From: a virus | DNA length: 45,030 bases | Virus record (IMG/VR): IMGVR_UViG_3300035138_000207 | Location: 1 to 45,030 of that record | Direction: 5' to 3' (one strand) | Shown here: one piece after another, positions 1 to 6,778 of the stretch | How positions within the stretch are numbered: position 1 is the stretch's first letter | Layout: each line of letters opens with the position of its first letter | The notes under the pieces: model-generated | What the model was told of the DNA's origin: nothing | Databases searched by the model: none | The model's input: only the letters and a program-made list of their open reading frames with translations | Program-made: the position numbers and the translations under genes

Positions 1-61
1 AATGCAAACTTCGGGTTTTAAATTCTGTCAACTTTTTTTAGGGCAGTGAGAATAATAATAG
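1..61. other. left terminus, candidate cos end
   Basis: This short non-coding leader precedes the small terminase gene, which is where lambda-type phages carry cos. Bases 1-9 (AATGCAAAC) are repeated exactly as the last nine bases of the window (45022-45030). A filled-in cohesive end would give this pattern, but so could a short assembly overlap. No other structure is evident. Confidence 0.4.
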
Positions 62-412
62 ATGAATACGGAACAAATTAGTATAAAAAAAATAATTAAT
101 GAATTAAAAAAAAGAAATTTAACTGTTCAGTTATCCGCGCAGCTGTTTGAAATTTTCAAGATGAAAAATGTTTCCGCTGCTGTGATTGCATCTTTGATCG
201 GGGTTAATCCGAGAGTGATTTCCAAATTTTACCAGGCAGGAATTATCGATAGGGAACCGGACGGAAATTATAATCTGATAAAAGCGTTGAATCAATACAT
301 TGAACATGTGAAGGGAACAAAAAAAAAAGTAATGAGGTCGACTATACTGATGATAAAAAAAGGATTCTGCATTACAAGGCCGAACAGGAAGAGATTAAAA
401 CTCTGCAGATGA
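62..412 (+). CDS. terminase small subunit, N-terminal part (Nu1-like, frame 1 of a split gene)
   Basis: Residues 1-85 look like a Nu1-type DNA-recognition domain with a winged-helix/HTH pattern (SLIGVNPRVISKFYQ followed by a wing). It would bind the packaging site and hand DNA to the large subunit. After an A10 tract at 319-328 this frame turns into a basic, non-terminase-like tail and stops at 412. The expected continuation is in the -1 frame, beginning SNEVDYTDDKK and running into the next entry without a stop. The joined product would be about 205 residues, close to lambda gpNu1 (181). Either the A10 tract is a slippage site or the base count there is wrong. Confidence 0.75.
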   Translation: MNTEQISIKKIINELKKRNLTVQLSAQLFEIFKMKNVSAAVIASLIGVNPRVISKFYQAGIIDREPDGNYNLIKALNQYIEHVKGTKKKVMRSTILMIKKGFCITRPNRKRLKLCR

Positions 413-678
413 AAAAGGAAGTGGCGCCTGTATCGCTGATGAAGCATTTCTTTTCATTTTTGGAAAATTTTATTCAGCGGATTTACCGCCGGCAACATGA
501 GATCTCTCCACAGATCGAGGCTTTTTATTTAGGCGGTGAAAGAAAGCAGGCAGTTCAGTTGTCAATACGAGAGCTGGAAGGAATTGTGAAAGATGTAATG
601 AATGAATTATTAAAGGCTATGAAGAAAGAAGGTTATAAATACAAACATGAAAGTGATGTACCGAAAATTAAAAATTAA
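409..678 (+). CDS. terminase small subunit, C-terminal part (-1 frame)
   Basis: The reading frame is open upstream of this ATG back through the A10 tract at 319-328. It encodes a KAEQEEIKTLQMKKE stretch, typical of the linker helix in Nu1-like small terminases, followed by a helical region that should mediate oligomerisation and contact the large subunit. The ATG at 409 is therefore probably internal rather than a true start, and no convincing ribosome site precedes it. The alternative is a separate 89-residue protein, but the fit to the 3' half of a small terminase and its position before the large subunit make the joined reading better. Confidence 0.65.
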   Translation: MKKEVAPVSLMKHFFSFLENFIQRIYRRQHEISPQIEAFYLGGERKQAVQLSIRELEGIVKDVMNELLKAMKKEGYKYKHESDVPKIKN

Positions 679-737
679 GATAATTATTTTATATTTAAAA
701 TGGTCGGAAAAAAAAAGGAAGATAATAGAAAAGTATA

Positions 738-2639
738 ATGCCGGGTAATCCTTATTTACAGCATTCTTTACTAAATCAAATCAGTTTTGAGTCTTTGTTT
801 GAGATTCGCAATTTCATTAAAGGATTCAAAACCGATGCTTACATTCCCATGCCTTCAAAATGGGCGGCGGAGAATCGTTATCTGCCGCCAGGTACTACTG
901 AATATCCTGGACTTGTTGATCATTCGATCGCGCCTCATTTAGTTGAAATTCAGGATTGCTTTCATCCAGACAGCGGAATCACAAAAGTAACAATCATGAA
1001 GGGCACTCAGGCTCTTGCTACTACGGCAATCGAGAATGTGATCGGTCATAGCATAAAATTTAAACTTCATAATATTTTATATATTATTTCCAGTAAGAAC
1101 ATCGCCGGTATCAGGTCGAGTTCGGCGATAGATACTATGATAGATTACAGCAATCTGACTGAATATATAAAGCCGATATCGACCCGCATGAAACGGAAGG
1201 TCGCCGATAATAAGTACTATAAGGAAATGCACGGCGGGCGCCGGTTGATGCTGACTTCCTGGAATAGCATCGCCGATGCAAAATCCGTAACCTGGTCTTT
1301 TATCATAGAAGACGAGCTTGAGGAAGCACCTTACGAACTCGCAAAACAGGGAGATCCTGAAAGTATTTTTGAAGGACGCGCTAAAACAATCAGGGATTTA
1401 AAGATAGCACAATTGAGCACGCCTATAAATGTCAACGGCAGAATATATAAAAATTTCCTGCTTGGCGATCAGCGTTTTTTTTACGCTCAATGCGTTCTTT
1501 GCGGAGAAAGGCAGATTTTGGAACTATTCGGACTGGGGCGCGATTACGGGTTAAAAGCGAGATCGGAAACGATTGACGGCGTTGAACAGATCATCCCGGA
1601 AACGGTCGAATACATTTGTAAACATTGCAAGAAATCTTTGAGGGAATTTCAGAAGGGAAAAATGATGACCGGCGGTATCTGGATACCGACGGCTCGGCCG
1701 GTCAATCCCGGATACCGGTCGTACCACATAAGCAATTTAATGTCACCGGTAATGTTTTATACATGGACCCGTGTAATGCAGGATTTTTGCGAAACCGACT
1801 GGGGCGCGAATGTAACGAAATTCAAAAATTTTACGATCGATACGCTCGGCTGGCCCTGGGAAAACAGGACTGAAAAGAAATCCTGGAAAGATATTAAGTA
1901 CAAGCGTGCGGAAAAATATCCGCTGGGAATAATGCCGGACGGCGGGTTGATAGCGGTAAGCGGGACCGACGTGCACAAAATATTTTTGGAAACGACCGTC
2001 GTCGGTTACGGTCCGGGAATGGAAAACTGGATCATCGATCATAAGAAATTTTACGGGGAGACTTACAATTATAAAAATAAAGTCTGGCAGGAATGGCAGA
2101 ATTATATTACAAAAATAAAATTTAAATTAAAAAATATCGAAATACCTATAGCAATGAACGCCGTCGATTCCGGATACAACCCGAAACAGAACGAACTGAA
2201 CGACACAAGCCTGAACGAAGAGCATACCGTGTACGAGATAGTCGCGCGGACTCCCCGGTGCATAGCCGTCCGCGGCAACGATTCCCTGCTTGACATGGTG
2301 ATAAAACCGGAAAAAGTGAAAAAGGTTTCTCCCCTCAAATTCCGGTACGACGTGGCTGTCAGCGTCCTGAAGGAAGAAGTTATGATAAACCTCGACCTGC
2401 CGGAAGGTTCCCGTGGGTATATTCATTTTTCCGCAGAATTGCCGGATGAATACTTTAAAGGTTTTTTATCGGAAGTTTACGCGGAAGTTTTGCCGGGGAA
2501 ATGGATGTGGAAAAAAATATACGAACGCAATGAACCGCTTGACACTTATATCAGCGCGAGAGCCGCGGCGGAAAGGCTTAACCTGCCGTCATGGAGCGAC
2601 CAGGTATGGGAGAATTACAGGGGGAAGCTGTTTAATTGA
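738..2639 (+). CDS. terminase large subunit (lambda gpA / GpA family)
   Basis: This is the packaging motor and cos-cleaving nuclease. At 633 residues it matches lambda gpA (641). A P-loop-like segment lies near residues 86-97 (MKGTQALATTA), in the degenerate form usual for GpA proteins, and a Walker-B-like acidic EDELEE begins at residue 191. A Cys-x2-Cys pair near residues 252-256 and a second near 292-295 suggest a small zinc-binding insertion. The C-terminal third carries GTD and NAVDSGY segments typical of the RNase-H-like nuclease. The start has an AAGGAAG ribosome site. The gene lies 59 bases after the small subunit frame and is followed after one base by a small gene. Confidence 0.93.
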   Translation: MPGNPYLQHSLLNQISFESLFEIRNFIKGFKTDAYIPMPSKWAAENRYLPPGTTEYPGLVDHSIAPHLVEIQDCFHPDSGITKVTIMKGTQALATTAIENVIGHSIKFKLHNILYIISSKNIAGIRSSSAIDTMIDYSNLTEYIKPISTRMKRKVADNKYYKEMHGGRRLMLTSWNSIADAKSVTWSFIIEDELEEAPYELAKQGDPESIFEGRAKTIRDLKIAQLSTPINVNGRIYKNFLLGDQRFFYAQCVLCGERQILELFGLGRDYGLKARSETIDGVEQIIPETVEYICKHCKKSLREFQKGKMMTGGIWIPTARPVNPGYRSYHISNLMSPVMFYTWTRVMQDFCETDWGANVTKFKNFTIDTLGWPWENRTEKKSWKDIKYKRAEKYPLGIMPDGGLIAVSGTDVHKIFLETTVVGYGPGMENWIIDHKKFYGETYNYKNKVWQEWQNYITKIKFKLKNIEIPIAMNAVDSGYNPKQNELNDTSLNEEHTVYEIVARTPRCIAVRGNDSLLDMVIKPEKVKKVSPLKFRYDVAVSVLKEEVMINLDLPEGSRGYIHFSAELPDEYFKGFLSEVYAEVLPGKWMWKKIYERNEPLDTYISARAAAERLNLPSWSDQVWENYRGKLFN

Positions 2640-2640
2640 A

Positions 2641-2871
2641 ATGTACTGGACGACTGAAAAAATTAATATAATCAAAACTATTATGCTATATGCAAATAGT
2701 TATGATTCTGCAGTCAAAGAATTAAGGCAATACAATATAATAACAAACAAAGGAGTATTGAATCAAATTGTTGTTAAATTAAGAAAATCTGGAAATATAA
2801 AAACTCCGTTTCTCAGACATGGAGGCAAAAGGCCCGGAAGCGGAAGACCAAAAATAAATTATGAAAAATGA
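2641..2871 (+). CDS. small basic DNA-binding-like protein
   Basis: This 76-residue protein starts with an ATG one base after the large terminase stop, which implies coupled translation. The N-terminal 55 residues look like a compact helical, HTH-like unit with repeated IK/LR motifs. The C-terminus GGKRPGSGRPK resembles an AT-hook/GRP DNA-binding tail seen in many small phage proteins. A longer in-frame extension into the terminase gene exists but overlaps it fully and is unlikely. Codons are much more A-rich than in the terminase, so this marks the start of an AT-rich inserted segment. Function unknown. Confidence 0.6.
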   Translation: MYWTTEKINIIKTIMLYANSYDSAVKELRQYNIITNKGVLNQIVVKLRKSGNIKTPFLRHGGKRPGSGRPKINYEK

Positions 2872-3034
2872 AAAAATAAGACAGAAAAGATTAGAAAAGC
2901 AGAGAATGAAAAGAAAGCATCATAATAAAGTAGCTGATCATAGAAGCAGATGTGAATTCGGGAATTATAGGAAATATCAGCAGGAAAAAATTTATGAATA
3001 TAAATATAGAGAGTTAGAAAAAATATTTAAATGA
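2861..3034 (+). CDS. very basic small protein, unknown
   Basis: This 57-residue reading frame overlaps the previous gene by 11 bases, and its stop overlaps the next ATG (ATGA). That tight coupling is the main reason to call it. The product is dominated by Lys, Arg, Tyr and Glu (KNEKIRQKRLEKQRMKRKHH at the start), probably helical and nucleic-acid binding. No family was recognised. Confidence 0.5.
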   Translation: MKNEKIRQKRLEKQRMKRKHHNKVADHRSRCEFGNYRKYQQEKIYEYKYRELEKIFK

Positions 3035-3282
3035 AAATCAAAAAAATAGATACATCAAAACATTGTATATCAGGAACATTTGAACATCAAATACCGATGC
3101 CTATTATGGGCCGGGTAAGATATATCGATTACTGTATAGCTGATATTGTAGCAGCTTTAAATGCTGCCGGAATAAATACAATTGCTTCATGCTGCGGACA
3201 TGGAAAAGATGACGGATCTATAATTTTAGATGATAGATATGATAACAGGGAAATTATAATTAAATTTAATAAGGAATTATAA
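3031..3282 (+). CDS. small conserved-type phage protein with CCGHG motif
   Basis: This 83-residue protein contains INTIASCCGHGKDDGSI near residues 48-64, followed by a short beta-rich end. The SCCGHG.....GSI pattern recurs in small phage and prophage proteins of unknown function; the Cys-Cys-His group may bind metal. It starts in an ATGA overlap with the preceding small gene. It is the last gene before the first repeat array, which begins about ten bases after its stop. Confidence 0.6.
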   Translation: MKIKKIDTSKHCISGTFEHQIPMPIMGRVRYIDYCIADIVAALNAAGINTIASCCGHGKDDGSIILDDRYDNREIIIKFNKEL

Positions 3283-3292
3283 AATAATTCAC

Positions 3293-3377
3293 GGCGTGGC
3301 ATGAATTAGGAGTAAACCAATATTTTAGAGCGAGCCAACATCTGAGAGTAAACCACATTGGTCGAGCGTAATTTTAA
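3293..3377 (+). repeat. array 1: alternating 9-base repeats with 9-base spacers
   Basis: Repeat R1 = AGTAAACCA occurs at 3311-3319 and 3347-3355, and R2 = AGCGAGCCA at 3329-3337. A degenerate R2 (GGCGTGGCA, 6 of 9 identical) lies at 3293-3301. Each spacer is exactly nine bases: TGAATTAGG, ATATTTTAG, ACATCTGAG and CATTGGTCG. The array closes with AGCG plus TAATTTTAA at 3365-3377, the same 13 bases that close array 2. It sits between a small phage gene and the IS110-like gene. The ribosome site of that gene (TAGGAGTAAA, 3387-3396) itself resembles an R1 start. Stops fall in the frame set by the repeats, so this is more likely RNA or a DNA site array than protein. Confidence 0.85.
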
Positions 3378-3401
3378 AAAAAATATTAGGAGTAAAATTA
3401 A

Positions 3402-4274
3402 ATGAACCAAGAAGATCATAAAAATTTAAAAGCATTAGTACGCACCATGTATGATTATCAGGCAATGCGAATAGTAACTGGCATTAGAATGAGATTCAAA
3501 AAAAATGAAGAAAAAATGGCAGAGGAATTTATGGATGATGCTGAGATATCTGAAAAAGATTACGATGCAGTAAATTATACTTATGAAACTTCAAAACGTG
3601 TTGAAGCAAGATTATCAAAAGAAATTAAAAGTATAATAAAAAAAGAACCTATTTATGAAAAATTTCTTATAAAAGTTCTGGGCTGCGGAGAATTAATGTC
3701 AGCTGCTATTTTATGCGAATTTGATATTGAAAAAGCTGCAACTGTATCAAAATTATGGCAATTCGCCGGATTAAATCCCGGAATGGTCAGAGGTAAAAAA
3801 ATATTGAATATCACAAAAAAAACAGATCTGGCAAAATATGAAGTCGTAAAAAAATATAAAAATCAAAGAGGTGAAGAATGCGCAATAATATTGTCAGATG
3901 AAATGATTAGAGGAGATAAAAAGAAAACCGGATTTATTTCCCCTTTCAATTCATGGATACGAACAAAATTATGCGGCACGCTTGCAGATTGTATGATTAA
4001 AGCAAATGGGAATCCTAATCCGGATAAAATAAATTATCCAGTAAAGTATTATTATCCATATAAAACCAGACTTGAACAGGAAGAAAATACAGTAACTCAT
4101 ATCGGAAAAGAAACCGCATGGAAAGACGTATCAAAAGGACACCGTGATAGAGCCGCAAAGCGTTACATGATAAAAATGTTTTTGAAGGATTTATATGTAG
4201 AATGGAGAACAATTGAAGGATTATCAGTCAGACCACCTTATCAGGAGGAATATTTAGGGCATAAGCATGAATGA
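3402..4274 (+). CDS. orphan IS110-like protein (Transposase_20 domain only), array-associated
   Basis: This 290-residue protein carries the C-terminal domain of IS110/IS116/IS902 transposases. It has a helix-hairpin-helix-like GCGELMSAA at residues 94-102, FAGLNPG at 121-127, and FISPFNSWIRTKL at 178-190. The last aligns with the IS110 segment ISKxGNxxLRxxL that carries the catalytic serine; Ser180 and Ser184 are candidates here. A basic helical tail RYMIKMFLKDLYVEW spans 254-268. The N-terminal DEDD RuvC-like domain of real IS110 transposases is absent, replaced by about 80 helical residues, and there are no insertion-sequence ends or target duplications. It lies precisely between two repeat/spacer arrays, and its stop codon falls inside the first repeat unit of array 2. 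Orphan proteins of this type recur in phages. The role is unknown; RNA- or array-guided action is an inference. Confidence 0.8.
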   Translation: MNQEDHKNLKALVRTMYDYQAMRIVTGIRMRFKKNEEKMAEEFMDDAEISEKDYDAVNYTYETSKRVEARLSKEIKSIIKKEPIYEKFLIKVLGCGELMSAAILCEFDIEKAATVSKLWQFAGLNPGMVRGKKILNITKKTDLAKYEVVKKYKNQRGEECAIILSDEMIRGDKKKTGFISPFNSWIRTKLCGTLADCMIKANGNPNPDKINYPVKYYYPYKTRLEQEENTVTHIGKETAWKDVSKGHRDRAAKRYMIKMFLKDLYVEWRTIEGLSVRPPYQEEYLGHKHE

Positions 4275-4498
4275 GCCAAATGCTTGGAGTAAACCAAAAC
4301 GAAGGAGCGAGCTATGTAAGTGGAGTAAACCAATATACCAGAGCGAGCCATGAAATCTGAGTAAACCACGAATTTCGAGCGAGCCATCAAATCTGAGTAA
4401 ACCAGAGATTTCGAGCGAGCCACAGAAAGTGAGTAAACCAAAGATCTATAGCGAGCCAATTCCGAAGAGTAAACCATTTAAGTAGAGCGTAATTTTAA
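4265..4498 (+). repeat. array 2: twelve 9-base repeats alternating in two types, 9-base spacers
   Basis: R1 (AGTAAACCA) is perfect at 4288, 4324, 4360, 4396, 4432 and 4468, exactly 36 bases apart. R2 (AGCGAGCCA) is at 4342, 4378, 4414 and 4450, with variants at 4270 (AATGAGCCA) and 4306 (AGCGAGCTA). All spacers are exactly nine bases and differ; most end in G, so the unit may be ten plus eight. It opens with GCATGAAT, which also opens array 1 (3299), and closes with AGCGTAATTTTAA at 4486-4498, identical to array 1. It overlaps the end of the IS110-like gene and stops four bases before the next ATG. In register it would read SKPxxxSEPxxx, with an ATG at 4267 but a TGA at 4351 and a TAG at 4483. 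Confidence 0.9.
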
Positions 4499-4502
4499 CA
4501 TC

Positions 4503-5210
4503 ATGAAAATAATAATCAGAACCTGCGGCGAACGCACGACAAAGGAATGTATCCGGCTTGCCGGAAAGCAGGGCAGCGTTGAAGTAATAAACGCCGTCCC
4601 CTTCGGCGAATCGATCAGGCTGACTTATTTAAAAGCGATGCAGTACAACCAGGAATGGGTACCTGTCGTCGATGCCGATACATTGCTTTACGACAACGTC
4701 CTGCAGCCGGCTATCAATGAACTGGCAGGCAAGAATGATAAAATATTCTGCCTTGACGGTAACACTGACGATAAAATCCTGATGAAGAAACGCCGTGCCG
4801 GTATACATATTTACAGGCGGGAGCTTTTAAGTTTTGCAATGCGTTTTATCGACAACAATCACATCAAACCTGAAAGTAATATCAGACGTCAAATGTCCGA
4901 CCTGGGATTTCCGACTTACGTATCGGGAATTGTTTTCGGCAGGCACGATTATGAACAGTATTACAGGGACCTGTGGAGGAAAGCCGTCTGCCAGACTCGG
5001 AAATTGGGAGGGATGATAAAGAACCGGCCGGACAGATGGAAAGAACTGGCAAAGGAAGACGATGATTTTTTTGTCATATACCACGCTCATTATTACGGGA
5101 AAAGTCTCAATGAAAAGATCGTCATCGACAGGCGTCAGGATTTTGATGCTGAGGAAAATATCAAAAAACTGGGATTAAAGGAAAAGGGGGAATATGAAAA
5201 CGCTCAATGA
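4503..5210 (+). CDS. glycosyltransferase-like protein (GT-A fold, DxD)
   Basis: This 235-residue protein has an N-terminal beta-alpha-beta pattern (KIIIRTCGERTTKECIRLA) and a VVDADTLL segment near residues 57-64 that fits the nucleotide-sugar/metal-binding DxD of GT-A enzymes. The C-terminal half is polar and lacks membrane segments, suggesting a cytoplasmic enzyme acting on soluble or lipid-linked sugars. There is no clear ribosome site because array 2 ends four bases upstream. Base use is clearly richer in G+C than the array segment. It begins a run of carbohydrate- and methyl-transfer genes to 8126, consistent with host-surface or virion glycan modification. Confidence 0.65.
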   Translation: MKIIIRTCGERTTKECIRLAGKQGSVEVINAVPFGESIRLTYLKAMQYNQEWVPVVDADTLLYDNVLQPAINELAGKNDKIFCLDGNTDDKILMKKRRAGIHIYRRELLSFAMRFIDNNHIKPESNIRRQMSDLGFPTYVSGIVFGRHDYEQYYRDLWRKAVCQTRKLGGMIKNRPDRWKELAKEDDDFFVIYHAHYYGKSLNEKIVIDRRQDFDAEENIKKLGLKEKGEYENAQ

Positions 5211-5793
5211 AGTCGAAAGTTACTGGAAAAACCCGGACAGCAAGAACGATCCTCTGGGATATATCGTCGGACAGGAAAAAACTGATTTCCTTTGCGGACA
5301 GATTTCTAAACTCGACGATATTAAAAAAAACGATTTAATTTTAGAGCTCGGATGCAATATCGGGCGCAATCTTAACGGACTGGCAGTCAGGGGATACCGG
5401 TTTCTAAAAGGAATCGAGATAAATACGAAATGTAAAAAGGTAACAGATTCACTTTTCCCGAGACTCAAAATCATGGATGTGCCGATATATTACGGGCAGA
5501 TTGAAAGATTACTTCCGACTTATCCTGCCAATTTGAATAAGCTGGTATTTACCATGGCGGTACTTTGCCATATCCATCCGGATGTTGAAGATATTGTCTT
5601 TGATAATATGGTGAGGATAAGCAGTAAATATATTATAACTATCGAAGATGAATATAAAGTATCGGAAAGACATTGTCCGCGAAATTATCATGAGATATTT
5701 AAATCAAGAGGGATGAAGCAGACGGGTTGTTTTCAATGCAGGGGAATCCCTAAACTTGGAAAAAATTATGTTTACAGATGTTTTGAGAAATGA
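5194..5793 (+). CDS. SAM-dependent methyltransferase-like protein
   Basis: This 199-residue class I methyltransferase-like protein has motif I as LILELGCNIGRNLNGL near residues 47-62 and motif II acidic residue as GIEIN near 73-77. Later strands read LVFTMAVLCHIHP and YIITIEDEY. The substrate is unknown; by neighbourhood it may methylate a sugar or sugar intermediate. It starts inside the end of the glycosyltransferase gene (17-base overlap, preceded by AAAAGGGGGAAT) and overlaps the next gene by four bases (ATGA), so the three are translationally linked. Confidence 0.65.
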   Translation: MKTLNEVESYWKNPDSKNDPLGYIVGQEKTDFLCGQISKLDDIKKNDLILELGCNIGRNLNGLAVRGYRFLKGIEINTKCKKVTDSLFPRLKIMDVPIYYGQIERLLPTYPANLNKLVFTMAVLCHIHPDVEDIVFDNMVRISSKYIITIEDEYKVSERHCPRNYHEIFKSRGMKQTGCFQCRGIPKLGKNYVYRCFEK

Positions 5794-6389
5794 AACTTTA
5801 TAATTACAAAAATTACCGGGAATATGAGGATTCCCAGAAAGCCGCTTATCATCGCAAATTTAACAATATATGGGCGAAGGAAGAAAACATCGAGGCTATA
5901 TCGAATTATATTATATCGGAAATGGAACCGGAATGTGCTTTGTGTCATGGAGTCAGGCAGGGATATGAAATCCAATGGTTTAAAAAATATATTCCGGGGC
6001 TTGAAGTTACCGGCACCGATATCGGCGGAAGCGTTCATGATAATATAATCGAATGGGATTTTAATGTGTCAAATTCCGATTGGCTGCATAGATTTGATTT
6101 CATTTATTCAAATTCCTTTGATCATGCTTATGATCCTGCGCATACATTTGGCATATGGACGGATCAATTAAAACCTGGCGGCATGCTGATCCTTGAATAT
6201 GACCGCCGGCAGGAACACACCGGGGAGATCAGCAAAGGAGTAAATAAAACGGATCCTGTTTCCATTAAATTTGAGGAATTGATTTCTTTGATTCCGAAAT
6301 GGATATATAATTTTGCGGCAATTAAAATTTTGAATATGCCTGTTGTTACGCAGGAATGGAGAAAGGCTTTGATTGTGAGGGTAATATGA
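5790..6389 (+). CDS. methyltransferase-like protein (type 11 fold)
   Basis: This 199-residue protein has the late strands of a SAM methyltransferase (FDFIYSNSFDHAYDP, then LKPGGMLILEYD), a layout seen in methyltransferase type 11 proteins. The first glycine motif is unusual: CALCHGVRQGYEIQWF replaces the normal DxGxGxG, and the acidic end of strand 2 is in VTGTDIGG. It may be a divergent enzyme. Membership in the glycan cargo operon suggests a sugar substrate. It starts in an ATGA overlap with the previous gene. Confidence 0.55.
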   Translation: MKLYNYKNYREYEDSQKAAYHRKFNNIWAKEENIEAISNYIISEMEPECALCHGVRQGYEIQWFKKYIPGLEVTGTDIGGSVHDNIIEWDFNVSNSDWLHRFDFIYSNSFDHAYDPAHTFGIWTDQLKPGGMLILEYDRRQEHTGEISKGVNKTDPVSIKFEELISLIPKWIYNFAAIKILNMPVVTQEWRKALIVRVI

Positions 6390-6778
6390 AGAATTCAATA
6401 ATATTAAAAATCCGTGATTTTATAATCGGATTCAGATTAAAGAAATATAATCATAAATATCAAGGCGGCATTGAACGTAAAAAGAAGGAAATTAAAGATG
6501 GCTTATTATTTTATTCTTTTTATGCTTTAAGACCAATAATGGCTTTTGGATTTGTAATGCAAAAAGCACATGAATTAAGATTGATTCAATTAACTCCGAC
6601 AATTACAAAAAATGAAAAAATAAAAAAAGCCTGTGCGATAGCCAGGAATATAATTGATACTCAATTTGGTATAATGAAAATTTATCAGAGATATTCAGGT
6701 CTTAAGCCGAAATCAATTGAAGAAAATGTAAATAGAGCAACAGGAATTCAACCATCAAAACCATGGACAAGGGAATAA
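6386..6778 (+). CDS. unknown AT-rich cargo protein
   Basis: This 130-residue protein starts at an ATG that overlaps the previous stop (ATGA). A longer form starting upstream is possible but less economical. It is basic, Lys- and Ile-rich, with one hydrophobic stretch around residues 40-60 (LLFYSFYALRPIMAFGFVM) too polar at its ends to be sure of a membrane span. Codon use is markedly more AT-rich than in both neighbours, suggesting separate acquisition. No family recognised. Confidence 0.5.
   Translation: MKNSIILKIRDFIIGFRLKKYNHKYQGGIERKKKEIKDGLLFYSFYALRPIMAFGFVMQKAHELRLIQLTPTITKNEKIKKACAIARNIIDTQFGIMKIYQRYSGLKPKSIEENVNRATGIQPSKPWTRE

Noticed and set aside
3402-4274. Complete IS110 insertion sequence
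   Set aside because: The RuvC-like domain is missing, there are no recognisable ends or core duplication, and the gene is flanked by matched arrays instead.
4241-4477. Reverse-strand 78-codon frame with VYSxxxARS repeats
   Set aside because: It is produced by the nine-base period of array 2, which keeps every frame in register. No ribosome site, and it overlaps the neighbouring gene on the other strand.
3293-4498. CRISPR array
   Set aside because: Repeats are nine bases, not palindromic in the usual way, of two alternating types, with nine-base spacers and no cas gene.
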